Shown here piece after piece: positions 17,130 to 25,413 of a DNA stretch of 41,962 nt; the first letter of the stretch is position 1; each line of letters opens with the position of its first letter. The stretch is from contig CALUUP010000013.1 in NCBI GenBank assembly GCA_944323985.1, positions 1-41,962 on the forward strand, read 5' to 3'. The notes beneath the pieces are model-generated. The model was not told where the DNA came from. It worked only from the letters and a program-made list of their open reading frames with translations, and made no database searches. Both the position numbers and the translations under genes were made by a program. The stretch is from Candidatus Gastranaerophilales bacterium. Its GTDB lineage: Bacteria > Cyanobacteriota > Vampirovibrionia > Gastranaerophilales > Gastranaerophilaceae.

Positions 17130-17168
17130 TGAAATTTATTGATTTATATATATTTTATATATATGAGG
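17130..17168 (+). promoter_or_regulatory. AT-rich promoter element upstream of the 17177 gene
   Basis: A run of alternating T/A around 17141-17164 (TTTATATATATTTTATATA) directly precedes the GAGG ribosome site. It is a looser version of the ATACTTTATATATATA element found before other hypothetical genes. The exact -10 cannot be fixed. Confidence 0.3.
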
Positions 17169-17176
17169 TATTTAAG

Positions 17177-18949
17177 ATGGTAAATGTAAGTAATGCAATT
17201 ACAACTGAATATTCTTACCAACAAGTAGACTCTTCTGTGTCTAAACCATCTGCTGATTATAAAAATTCTGTAATGACTGGTATAGTTAATTCTTCTGAAG
17301 GTTATGATAGTAATTTAAATTATTCAGAAGTTAAAACAAGATTAGTAGAATTAGTAAAAAAATATAATTTAAATCTTGAAGAAATTTTTAAATGTCAAAT
17401 TGAAAATTTAGATGATAAATCTTGTGAACGTATAATTAAATCAATAGAAGCTGCTTTAAATGATTTATCAAATTCAAAAAATGGAAAAATTAACAATAAG
17501 CAATTAGGAGAACTTGCTCAAAAATATAATATAGGTTTATTAACCGGATGGAGTATAGAAGGATTCAGAAATGCACAAAACGGAAAACAAGAATCAATAC
17601 AAGAACGTTTAAAAAGAGCTGTATCAGCTGATAGTGTTGAAGAAGCTTTAGATAAATATTATAATGAATATTTTGAAAAAAATATTGAAAAAAAATTAGC
17701 AAATGTTACTGATCCTGCTGAACGTGAAAAAATAATTAAAAAAGAACAACTTAGACAATTACAAGATTTTGGTCGTTTATTAGCAAATACTTCAGAGGAA
17801 GAAAGAGCAATTTTTGTACAAGCTGCTAAATCATTGTATGCTGATAATAGACTTCCTGGTTTAAAAGCTGCTTTTGAAACTTTAAATATTGAACAAAAAA
17901 CTGAAGAAGCGAACAAAATTTCTGCAGAATGGATTGTAGAATTAGCTCAAAAAGTTGATCAATTTGGTAATGTTTCAGAAAGTGAAGAAATTCAAGGTAT
18001 TTCAAGATTAGTTAATAAATATAAAGATGCTAATCATTCTAAAGAATTTTGGGATGATACTTTTAAAACTATAGAAGAATTCAATCAAGCTTATGATGAT
18101 TTAAAACAAAAAAAAGCTAATGGTCAAATTTCTGAAGAGGAAGAAAAGCTTCTTCAAAAATATGAAATTTATAAGAATGTAATAAGTGGTGGTACTGTTG
18201 GTACTGCTGAAAATAAAATAATTTCAAATAATGAAAAAGTTATAATTCTAAAAGATATTAATACTAAAACAGAAGCTATATCTTCAGATTTTTATAAAGA
18301 AACATTAGATAAAATTGTCGAATATGTAGAAAATAATGAAAATTCTTTAGATATATCAAGAGATAATTTTGATAAAATTTTAACTGAAAGTTTTGGGGAC
18401 AAATATACTGAAGCTGTTAATAATTATCAAAAAGAAACTGAACAAAAAGTTTTAGAAAATTCTTCAAATAGTGAATTAGGTTTTAGTATTAAGCAACCTA
18501 TAATTAATAACACTAGAGTAGAAGAATTAAAACAAGAAATAATTACAACTTCTAACAAAGATTCTTATTTTATTATTGAGAATAAAAATAATAAACAAGA
18601 AGCTAATAAATTAACATCCGCAGAGGTTTATACGCTTAAAAATAATGCATTTAGAAGTGCTGCAAATATTGTTACGTATTTAAAAGAAACAGGAGAATCA
18701 AAATTTACTTTTGCTACAGACGTATTTAAAAAATTTGGTGAAATGGGTTCTACAACACAAAATTGGGCGATGAATTATTTTTCAAATGCTTCTTCAACAG
18801 TGCAAAATTTGTTTTTAAATAAGATAACAGGATCTGTTGAAGGTATGGTTGCGGCTGCAAAAGAAGTTGATTTATCAAAATTTAATTTAATTGGAGTTTC
18901 TGTTACAACTCAAAAACAAATTGATAAAATTGAAAAACAAAGAGTTTAA
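17177..18949 (+). CDS. Long helical hypothetical protein
   Basis: Unrecognised 590-residue protein starting at ATG with GAGG nine bases upstream. It has no signal peptide and no clear membrane helix. It is almost entirely Lys/Glu/Asn-rich helix with coiled-coil-like stretches, for example ~145-240 and ~290-335. Residues ~160-225 (FEKNIEKKLANV, then charged helices to SLYADN) weakly resemble residues ~195-260 of the next protein (FEEYLQSQLKNV, then LLSSND), suggesting a divergent paralogue pair. It is followed 81 bases later by that gene, in the same direction. A scaffold, cytoskeleton-like or effector protein would fit the composition, but no function can be assigned. Confidence 0.75.
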   Translation: MVNVSNAITTEYSYQQVDSSVSKPSADYKNSVMTGIVNSSEGYDSNLNYSEVKTRLVELVKKYNLNLEEIFKCQIENLDDKSCERIIKSIEAALNDLSNSKNGKINNKQLGELAQKYNIGLLTGWSIEGFRNAQNGKQESIQERLKRAVSADSVEEALDKYYNEYFEKNIEKKLANVTDPAEREKIIKKEQLRQLQDFGRLLANTSEEERAIFVQAAKSLYADNRLPGLKAAFETLNIEQKTEEANKISAEWIVELAQKVDQFGNVSESEEIQGISRLVNKYKDANHSKEFWDDTFKTIEEFNQAYDDLKQKKANGQISEEEEKLLQKYEIYKNVISGGTVGTAENKIISNNEKVIILKDINTKTEAISSDFYKETLDKIVEYVENNENSLDISRDNFDKILTESFGDKYTEAVNNYQKETEQKVLENSSNSELGFSIKQPIINNTRVEELKQEIITTSNKDSYFIIENKNNKQEANKLTSAEVYTLKNNAFRSAANIVTYLKETGESKFTFATDVFKKFGEMGSTTQNWAMNYFSNASSTVQNLFLNKITGSVEGMVAAAKEVDLSKFNLIGVSVTTQKQIDKIEKQRV

Positions 18950-18965
18950 CCTATAATTTTTATTA

Positions 18966-19018
18966 CAAATTGTAACAAAAAAACAATTTTTACAAAGATA
19001 AATACTTTATAAATATAT
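18966..19018 (+). promoter_or_regulatory. Palindrome and AT-rich promoter element of the 19031 gene
   Basis: TTACAAATTGTAA and the overlapping TTGTAACAA (18970-18978) are perfect palindromes. An ATACTTTATAAATATAT element follows at 19002-19018, directly before GAGGGA and the ATG at 19031. The same arrangement (TTGTWACAA, then an AT element, then the gene) occurs at 22302 and 29580, and a TATAAT follows the palindrome at 35158. Confidence 0.45.
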
Positions 19019-19030
19019 CGAGGGATTTTT

Positions 19031-20818
19031 ATGAGTATTTTATCAGTAATTAAAGATTTTACTTATGATATTTTGGGTATCAAAGATGATACTCAAGTAA
19101 AACCAGTTACTACAAAAAATGAAAATAAAAATATTCCTATTATAAGTTATGATATAAAAGAAGGTAATGTTGATAAATTTGAATCTCAACAAACGCCAAC
19201 AACAGAAACTAAGCAAGATAATACTAATATTGGTCAAATAAAACAATCTATTGAAAATAAATGTTTAGCAAATGGAATAGATTATATTGGCTTATTGAAA
19301 AATATAGGAGAAGTTGCAGGTATAACTAAAGCACAGTTTGATGCTTTATCAAAGGATGAACAAAAAGAAATTTTAAATATTGTTAGTACAGTTATTGATA
19401 AATCGATAGAACAAAAAAAGAAATATGGAATTTCTTCAAATGTTAATGAATCAGAGATAATTAAAAGCGATGCAAAAAACATTTATGAAGCTATTAAATT
19501 TGGTGCTATTGCAACGGTAAAAGAATTATATGATCAAATTGGTGATGTAAATAAAGAAATAGGTAAAGATTTCAAAAAATTATCTATTGTAGAGCAAAGA
19601 GTTAAGTTAGAAAATTATAGAACAGCAAAAAAACAAGAATTCGAAGAATATTTACAATCTCAATTAAAAAATGTTCCAAAAGAAAAACGAAGTGAAATAG
19701 AGAAAAAACTTAGAAGTAGACAAAAATTTGTTGAAAGAGGACGTTTTAATGATGTTTTAAGAACTCAGTCTTCAGAAATCGCATTGAATTCTATAGTATT
19801 ATTATCTTCTAATGACATAGATTATGGCGCAAAAGCAATTATGTCTACTAGAATAAATAATGCAGAAAAAATTCGAACTGCTGATATGGCTGATTTTGAA
19901 TTTTTTGAAGGTTTAGCAAAAAGTTTTTATTCATTTGATGAACAATTAGATGGAAGTTCTGTAAAAAGTTACACGGCTACAATGACATCAAATATGTCTA
20001 AAAAAGCTTTATCACAATACCAAGAAGATTATGTAGAAGTACGTTCAAAAATTGAAAATGGAGAAGTTGATGCTCCATATTTTTCACAAGAAGTTTTGTC
20101 AAATACTTCTATTGGAATTGGAGTTGGTGCTAATTTCAACGTTAATATGACAACTTTAGAAAAGGCTAAATTTTTAAATAAATGGGAAGAAGATGCAAAA
20201 CAATTTAATGATTATCAATATGTTGTATCGCAAACTAATAACGCAATTGAAGAATATTTAGAAAAATATCCGGAAAGAAGAAATGAAATAAATGTAATAT
20301 TAAATAAAAAAGAAGAACTTAAAATTTTAAAAACTATTGATGTTAAAATTGTTGAAGAAGTTTCATGTAAGAATTCTACTGCTACTTTACAAAATATAAG
20401 TTCTGAAATTAGTATTCCAACTACTGATGAAAAACAAGTTAAAGAGATTGATACTAAAAAACAAGTTGTAACAAATCCTATTTTAAAGAATACTAATGCA
20501 AATCAGATAGAAATAAAAAAATCATTAACTAAAATTGGGGTTAATGAATCAATAAAAACATATGGTATAAAAAACACAATAAATACAATATTAGAAGATA
20601 AAAGTCTTAATCACTTACGCCCACAACTTATACCGGTAATAAAATCATTAGATTTAAATAGCCTAAAAGAAATATGTAAAGATTCTTCTGATAGTACTTT
20701 TGTCTTTATTTGCAAAATTGTTAATAATGATTTTATAGAAGATTTAAAGAAATCTCGTTCGTCACTTTGTTATAATGCTAAAAAAGAAATAGAAAATATG
20801 GAGAAAAATGTTGCTTAA
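19031..20818 (+). CDS. Long helical hypothetical protein, possible paralogue of 17177
   Basis: Unrecognised 595-residue protein with a GAGGGA site. Residues 1-75 are polar and probably disordered. Most of the remainder is helical; a Lys/Glu/Arg-rich segment ~185-230 (KNVPKEKRSEIEKKLR) is predicted to be coiled. There is a small Gly/Asn patch near ~360 (SIGIGVGANFNVNMT), then a polar linker and a C-terminal helical domain (~490-595) with a repeated-leucine pattern. No signal peptide, TM or catalytic motif is seen. The similarity to the preceding protein is weak and judged by eye. Its last 11 bases overlap the next gene, so both are in one operon. Confidence 0.75.
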   Translation: MSILSVIKDFTYDILGIKDDTQVKPVTTKNENKNIPIISYDIKEGNVDKFESQQTPTTETKQDNTNIGQIKQSIENKCLANGIDYIGLLKNIGEVAGITKAQFDALSKDEQKEILNIVSTVIDKSIEQKKKYGISSNVNESEIIKSDAKNIYEAIKFGAIATVKELYDQIGDVNKEIGKDFKKLSIVEQRVKLENYRTAKKQEFEEYLQSQLKNVPKEKRSEIEKKLRSRQKFVERGRFNDVLRTQSSEIALNSIVLLSSNDIDYGAKAIMSTRINNAEKIRTADMADFEFFEGLAKSFYSFDEQLDGSSVKSYTATMTSNMSKKALSQYQEDYVEVRSKIENGEVDAPYFSQEVLSNTSIGIGVGANFNVNMTTLEKAKFLNKWEEDAKQFNDYQYVVSQTNNAIEEYLEKYPERRNEINVILNKKEELKILKTIDVKIVEEVSCKNSTATLQNISSEISIPTTDEKQVKEIDTKKQVVTNPILKNTNANQIEIKKSLTKIGVNESIKTYGIKNTINTILEDKSLNHLRPQLIPVIKSLDLNSLKEICKDSSDSTFVFICKIVNNDFIEDLKKSRSSLCYNAKKEIENMEKNVA

Positions 20819-21500
20819 AAGTATAATTTATAAAATATTATCAATTCAAGAAAAGATTTTACGTTTTCAACTCTCTAAGACAATTGGAGCTAAAAATTTA
20901 TCAAAAAGAAAACGTCATTTTGCAAATGGATGTATGCTTGACTTAAATACTCTTGCTGATACTGAAAAAAGTAAGCTTGAAGAAGAATTGATATTGATTT
21001 TGAAAAAATATCATTATGAGCCAATGAAAATTCTTGAATATATCCAATCACAAGGTACAAATGTTTATTTTATTGATAATGCAGATAAAATTTTAAATCC
21101 AATTGGTGAAAATGAAGGTTTTATCTATCCTGCTAAAGGGGCTAAAGCATTATATTTAGCATTCAGTACTGATAAAAAGTTTTTATTAAAGACAAAAGAA
21201 ATGTTTATTTTAAAAAAAGGTGAAATAAATAAATATTATTTTATTTATAATTTTTATAATTGGTATGCTTTTAAACATAACATAGCTGGTATGGATAGAG
21301 AATCTCAAGATCTTTTGAAAAAATATTTATTTGAAGAAGCTGATACAAAGAAACTTCAATTATCAGAAATATACAAGCTAAAAGATGCTATAAGACAAGA
21401 TAAAGCCTCTATTGAATTTGTAATAAAGTTATGTAGAAACTATGATGGTGTAAAATCTGCACTAGAAAAATTAAAAAGTGAAAATGGCGCAAATCTTTAA
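20808..21500 (+). CDS. Hypothetical protein co-translated with 19031
   Basis: A 230-residue protein of unknown function. The ATG at 20808 lies inside the end of the previous gene, with GGAG at 20800-20803, so translation is coupled. The N-terminus is basic (QLSKTIGAKNLSKRKRH). A mixed alpha/beta region (about 80-150) includes YFIDNADKILNPIGENEGF and repeated aromatic residues (YYFIYNFYNWYAF). The last 60 residues are charged helix. I see no signal peptide, TM helix or known motif. The overlapping arrangement suggests it works with the 595-residue helical protein. It converges with the alpha/beta hydrolase gene, leaving only 5 bases between stops. Confidence 0.75.
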   Translation: MLLKSIIYKILSIQEKILRFQLSKTIGAKNLSKRKRHFANGCMLDLNTLADTEKSKLEEELILILKKYHYEPMKILEYIQSQGTNVYFIDNADKILNPIGENEGFIYPAKGAKALYLAFSTDKKFLLKTKEMFILKKGEINKYYFIYNFYNWYAFKHNIAGMDRESQDLLKKYLFEEADTKKLQLSEIYKLKDAIRQDKASIEFVIKLCRNYDGVKSALEKLKSENGANL

Positions 21501-21505
21501 TTTAT

Positions 21506-22270
21506 TTATCTTGGTAAATATGTCGTTAACCAAGTGCTTATAATTTTATTTAAAGAATTATCATGTTTAAACAATAGCATACCATTAGATTTTGACTCTG
21601 ATATATAAGTTGCAAACTCTGCTTGAGCAAATTTTTTAAGATATTCTTGAGACTTAACTCCTGCGGCATCTCCAGTACCAGAAATAGAAAGAAAATCAAC
21701 CATTGTTAAATTTGCGAGTTTAACAGGCACATATAATCCTCTGATATCAACGGTAGGAGATAATAGGATAATTGTTTTAGGCTTATATTCTATTTTATCT
21801 GCAACTAGAATAGCAGTATTTCCTCCAATATCAGAACCTATAATAGCCCAATCTTTGAAGAAATCTTTTTTTACATTATCCTTTTTTATTTTATTTAAAA
21901 CAGCGATAACATCATCCGGATATTTTGCAAATGAAGAATTCTTCATATTCTTCCAAGATGTTCTTACTAATTTTGAATTATAAATACTCTTTCCATGTCC
22001 TCTTAAATCGATTTTTATAACAGCATAACCTTGATCTAATAAATCTTGAGGTAATTCTCCCCACCATTGAGAGCTATAACCAAGAGAATGTAATAAAACA
22101 ACTGTGGAATATTGTTTTTTAGCTTTTATTTTTGGATATTCCAAAGTGGCTTTTATTCCGAAACCATCAGAGGATGGTACTAATATCTCTTTTTTTATTG
22201 TTAATGTTTTTGCATTAGCAATATTTATAAATATTAAAAAAAATGTTAAAATTAATAAAAATCTTTTCAT
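21506..22270 (-). CDS. Exported alpha/beta hydrolase with Asp at the nucleophile elbow
   Basis: Taking the ATG at 22270, the 254-residue protein starts with a clean signal peptide (MKRFLLILTFFLIFINIANA). A start seven codons earlier would place the -10 inside the coding sequence and spoil the signal. The alpha/beta-hydrolase core shows VVLLHSLGYSSQWW (oxyanion loop), IDLRGHGKS, and the elbow IIGSDIGGN. The usual G-X-S-X-G serine is Asp147, as in haloalkane dehalogenases or epoxide hydrolases, although related families with GASIGAN carry Ser there. The candidate acid is Asp in GTGDAAG and the His in LFKHDN. Either an Asp-nucleophile hydrolase or an inactive relative is possible. No ribosome site is obvious; the TATAAT only 9 bases upstream suggests a leaderless mRNA. 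Confidence 0.82.
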   Translation of the reverse strand: MKRFLLILTFFLIFINIANAKTLTIKKEILVPSSDGFGIKATLEYPKIKAKKQYSTVVLLHSLGYSSQWWGELPQDLLDQGYAVIKIDLRGHGKSIYNSKLVRTSWKNMKNSSFAKYPDDVIAVLNKIKKDNVKKDFFKDWAIIGSDIGGNTAILVADKIEYKPKTIILLSPTVDIRGLYVPVKLANLTMVDFLSISGTGDAAGVKSQEYLKKFAQAEFATYISESKSNGMLLFKHDNSLNKIISTWLTTYLPR

Positions 22271-22279
22271 AACATAATA

Positions 22280-22312
22280 ATTATAACACATATTTAAAAA
22301 CTTTGTAACAAA
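22280..22312 (-). promoter_or_regulatory. Promoter of the alpha/beta hydrolase gene, with shared TTTGTAACAAA palindrome
   Basis: On the minus strand TTACAA is followed after 17 bases by a perfect TATAAT (22280-22285). The -35 lies within the perfect palindrome TTTGTAACAAA (22302-22312). The expected start of transcription is within a few bases of the ATG at 22270. The palindrome also sits about 70 bases upstream of the divergent 22384 gene and could control both. Confidence 0.5.
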
Positions 22313-22344
22313 ACTTAATAAAAAAGCAATTATTTAACAATAAT

Positions 22345-22362
22345 ATACTTTATATATATAAG
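22345..22362 (+). promoter_or_regulatory. AT-rich promoter element of the 22384 gene
   Basis: ATACTTTATATATATA (22345-22360) runs into TATAAG; TTTAAC 18 bases upstream of TATAAG could be the -35. An AAGGAGAG ribosome site follows. This is the best match to the element seen upstream of several hypothetical genes here. Confidence 0.4.
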
Positions 22363-22383
22363 ATAGATATTTAAGGAGAGATA

Positions 22384-23292
22384 ATGCCTGTAGTTTTAGA
22401 CACAAATATGAAATTATTTGCAGAAAGGATGCATATAACCTCATCCAGAATGATTCAGGATTATGGTCTAAAAACTGTTGATGAAATAATAGAGGCGGAG
22501 GCTGCACAAGGTAATACTCATGCAATAAATTATGCAAGAGAGATGTATAATTCTCCTGCAAAATTAATAAAGATCTTTAAATTAACTGATGTTGAAAATA
22601 AATTTGTAATTCTTCATAATATGGATGATAGAACTCGTCAGATGATCTTACCTCTTTTAGATCAAGAAGATTTAGTAATGGGCTTATATTTCTTTACGCA
22701 AGATAAACTATTAGAAATGCTAAAAGAAGTAGATATAGAAGAATTAGTTAGAGTCGTTTTGGGTGCTTTTGCATTAGAAGATATTGTTATGATGTTTACA
22801 GAGGATGATTTAGCAGCGTTTTTTCAAAACGAAGATTTAGAAAAATATGATGTAATAGAACAATTAAAAAGTTTACCTCCGGAAGTTATGATAAAATTTG
22901 TTGAAGGAGTGACCGGAAGACCTTCAGAAGAGACAAATCCAATGGATTTAATAAAAAGTATTGAAAGTTTACCGATTGATAAATACAGAGATTTTATGTC
23001 TGCAATTGATCCTGATGTTCAAAGACAATTGACATTTCAATTAACAAAAACAAAACCTAAATATCTACAATTATTTGAGAATGACACATATATCAATATG
23101 CTATCAACATTAATGAAACCTGAAATGGTGAAACCAATGATAGCTTTGAATAAAGAATCATTAGTTAATATGATAACAGAATTACCGGAAGATTTGATGT
23201 CAATAGTTGGAGCACAAATCGATACAAAAGTATTTGCAGAATTCTTATTAGACGGCCATTTAGAGATTCTTGAAGGTTCATTAATGATTTAG
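22384..23292 (+). CDS. Helical-repeat protein, MgtE_N/FliG-like
   Basis: A 302-residue, entirely helical acidic protein with an AAGGAG site. The chain is built from short units such as 'LLDQEDLVMGLYF', 'LKEVDIEELVRVVLGAF' and 'ITELPEDLMSIVG', reminiscent of the superhelical MgtE N domain and of FliG. There are no transmembrane helices, so it is not itself an MgtE transporter. No enzyme motif is visible. Such repeats usually form protein-binding scaffolds. It is transcribed alone from a shared-type promoter and overlaps the convergent HEAT-like gene by 12 bases. The fold assignment is by eye and tentative. Confidence 0.7.
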   Translation: MPVVLDTNMKLFAERMHITSSRMIQDYGLKTVDEIIEAEAAQGNTHAINYAREMYNSPAKLIKIFKLTDVENKFVILHNMDDRTRQMILPLLDQEDLVMGLYFFTQDKLLEMLKEVDIEELVRVVLGAFALEDIVMMFTEDDLAAFFQNEDLEKYDVIEQLKSLPPEVMIKFVEGVTGRPSEETNPMDLIKSIESLPIDKYRDFMSAIDPDVQRQLTFQLTKTKPKYLQLFENDTYINMLSTLMKPEMVKPMIALNKESLVNMITELPEDLMSIVGAQIDTKVFAEFLLDGHLEILEGSLMI

Positions 23293-23988
23293 TAGGGCAA
23301 ATTTTACATAATAATTTTCGTCTTTTTGCAAATTATTATATAAATCAGGGAATTTACCTGAAATATTTAAGATTTCAGCAACTTTTTCTCTAATAGTGTA
23401 TTCTGTTTGCAAACTAGATTTAGTTAAAATTTCTTCTAAAACACTGTTTTCAATATAGTTGTAAAAATATTTTATGGCTTCTAAACACCAATAAAGTTTG
23501 AATAATTGTTTATTAATTATGTATTTTTTATCTTTAAAGATAAAATTATCCAGTTCTTGTAATGCTTCGTAAGAAAATTTTATAATTTTTTTTGTATATA
23601 GTTCAGAAAAATTAGTAAAATCTTTTAAGAAAGTTGCATTTTCTACACAAAGTCTACAAATGTTTCCATTAATATCAATAGTAGCATCTGCTAAAATTTC
23701 AGGAAAATTAAAAAAATCAAAGGCGCAGTTTTTATTTCTTAACAATTGATTAATTTTTAATGCAACAGCTTCTCTTATTTTCCCATCACATCCAGTTAAG
23801 TTAGAAAATAAAATTTTTGCATCTTCTTTATTTAATAAAGTATCTAATTTAAGTGCTGCAATTTGTTTTTGTGGAATATTTCCGCAATTGAGCATATTAA
23901 TAAGCTCGCTATGAGAAAAATTTTTTTCTGCTAATTCATAAGCAATTTCAAAATTTGTATCTAAATCTTTATAAAAACCGTTATTCAA
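23281..23988 (-). CDS. HEAT-like helical-repeat protein
   Basis: A 235-residue protein beginning at TTG (23988), preceded by AAAAGGAT; no ATG with a site lies in frame. It is helical, with units such as IPQKQIAALKLDTLL, DGKIREAVALKINQLL and TIREKVAEILNISG, typical of HEAT-type repeats. Several cysteines (CDGK, CRLC) are scattered and do not form an obvious metal site. There is no signal peptide or TM. Its 3' end overlaps that of the neighbouring helical-repeat gene by 12 bases on the opposite strand. HEAT proteins mediate protein contacts or modify phycobilin-type substrates in cyanobacterial relatives; no such role can be assigned here. Confidence 0.72.
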   Translation of the reverse strand: MNNGFYKDLDTNFEIAYELAEKNFSHSELINMLNCGNIPQKQIAALKLDTLLNKEDAKILFSNLTGCDGKIREAVALKINQLLRNKNCAFDFFNFPEILADATIDINGNICRLCVENATFLKDFTNFSELYTKKIIKFSYEALQELDNFIFKDKKYIINKQLFKLYWCLEAIKYFYNYIENSVLEEILTKSSLQTEYTIREKVAEILNISGKFPDLYNNLQKDENYYVKFALLNH

Positions 23989-24087
23989 ATTTAAACATCC
24001 TTTTGTTTATGATAGTATCTTAACACAATGTATAATGAATTTATAATAAAAAATAGTTTTAATAAATGATAAGTAAAAAATAAAAAG

Positions 24088-24102
24088 CTGTATAATATAC
24101 AG
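24088..24102 (+). promoter_or_regulatory. Perfect 15-bp palindrome over the -10 of the small gene
   Basis: CTGTATAATATACAG is a perfect palindrome around one central A and contains the TATAAT -10 (24091-24096). The AAAGGAG ribosome site begins immediately after. A repressor bound here would block the promoter. The half-sites CTGTATA and TATACAG recur at 34921-34950 beside the XRE regulator gene. Confidence 0.55.
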
Positions 24103-24116
24103 TAAAGGAGACTATC

Positions 24117-24281
24117 ATGAATTTATTAGAAACGTTAATGAAAAAAATATTAATATTTGAAAAAGAACCTCAAAGAATCGGCTTATCTCAATTAAAGACA
24201 GATGCTGTTAAAAAGAAGTCTGAACCGTCAATAAAAAATAAGGATGTAAAACTTTCAGATTTAATGAGAAGAGCCAGTTAA
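24117..24281 (+). CDS. Small basic protein, 54 residues
   Basis: A short gene with its own TATAAT promoter and a strong AAAGGAG site. The product begins MNLLETLMKKILIFEKEP, has a Lys/Ser-rich middle and ends KLSDLMRRAS. It is very basic apart from the amphipathic N-terminal helix, with no Cys and no clear TM. Codon use resembles its neighbours. It precedes prs by 97 bases without overlap. I do not recognise it. A small DNA- or membrane-associated peptide or regulatory subunit is possible. The evidence for coding is the ribosome site, promoter and uninterrupted plausible peptide. Confidence 0.6.
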   Translation: MNLLETLMKKILIFEKEPQRIGLSQLKTDAVKKKSEPSIKNKDVKLSDLMRRAS

Positions 24282-24378
24282 AAAGAGTACTTAATATTTC
24301 GTAAAAAAAGCTTTTGAAAAATCCATTTTAGGTATACAATAGAGATACTCTCATTATACATTAAGAAAGGATTTTCAT

Positions 24379-25389
24379 ATGGTACTTGAAATGACTTACC
24401 CACAACTCGAAAGAGCTGTAAACCCAACTCACGATATAAAACTTTTTGCGGGAAGATCAAATCCAAAATTAGCTCAAGAAATTGCTGATTACTTAGGTAC
24501 AACAATTGGACCGATGGTAGTGAAGAATTTTGCTGATGGTGAAATTTATGTTCAAGTTAAAGAAAGTATAAGAGGGGATGATGTTTTTATTATCCAGCCT
24601 TTATGTAATCCTGTAAATGAAAATTTAATGGAATTGTTAATAATAATAGATGCCTTCAAACGTGCCAGTGCTAAAACAATAACAGCTGTAATTCCTTATT
24701 ATGGTTATGCAAGACAGGATAGAAAAACTTCAGGTAGAGAAGCAATTACCGCTAAACTTGTAGCTGACTTGTTGACTACAGCTGGAGCAAACAGAGTTTT
24801 AGCTGTTGACTTACATACTGGTCAAATACAAGGTTTCTTTAATATTTTAGTAGACCATATTTTTGCAACACCGATTTTAGTGGATTATGTAAAGAGTTTA
24901 AATTTAAATCCTGAGGAATTGGTTGTTGTAAGTCCTGATATGGGTGGTGCAAATAGAACAAGACATTTTGCGAAGAAATTAGATTGTCCTATCGCGATAA
25001 TTGATAAACGTAGAGATAAACATAATGAAGCAATTGCTGCACATATTATAGGAGATGTTGAAAATAAAGTTTGCTTAATGTTCGATGATATAATTGATAC
25101 AGCCGGAACAATTTGTGAGGCAGCAAAATTACTTAAAAGTAAAGGTGCTAAAGCTGTATATGTAGGAGCAACTCATGCGGTATTCTCAGGTCCTGCAAGA
25201 GAAAGATTGGAAAATGCTCCAATAGAAGAGTGTATTGTTACAAATACTATTCCTTGGAATGAGAAGGATTTACCAAGTAAAGTAAAACAATTATCAATAG
25301 CTCCATTGCTTGGTCAAGCAATATCAAGGATTCATGATGATGAATCAGTAAGTTCTTTATTTGGTTTTGAAAAAGAAATGAAAGTTTAA
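24379..25389 (+). CDS. prs: Ribose-phosphate pyrophosphokinase
   Basis: A 336-residue enzyme that makes PRPP from ribose-5-phosphate and ATP, feeding purine, pyrimidine, NAD, His and Trp synthesis in the cytoplasm. Hallmarks are KLFAGRSNPKLA, FADGEIYVQ, the ATP-site YYGYARQDRK, the metal-site AVDLHTGQIQGFF, and the PRPP loop LMFDDIIDTAGT. The flexible-loop segment reads DKRRDKHNEA. The 'SPDMGGANRTR' segment differs slightly from the common SPDVGGVARAR. The N-terminus is about 15-20 residues longer than in E. coli. An AAAGGA site precedes the ATG, and a strong terminator follows. Confidence is very high. Confidence 0.97.
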   Translation: MVLEMTYPQLERAVNPTHDIKLFAGRSNPKLAQEIADYLGTTIGPMVVKNFADGEIYVQVKESIRGDDVFIIQPLCNPVNENLMELLIIIDAFKRASAKTITAVIPYYGYARQDRKTSGREAITAKLVADLLTTAGANRVLAVDLHTGQIQGFFNILVDHIFATPILVDYVKSLNLNPEELVVVSPDMGGANRTRHFAKKLDCPIAIIDKRRDKHNEAIAAHIIGDVENKVCLMFDDIIDTAGTICEAAKLLKSKGAKAVYVGATHAVFSGPARERLENAPIEECIVTNTIPWNEKDLPSKVKQLSIAPLLGQAISRIHDDESVSSLFGFEKEMKV

Positions 25390-25413
25390 TGATAAGAATA
25401 TGAAATTTTCTTT

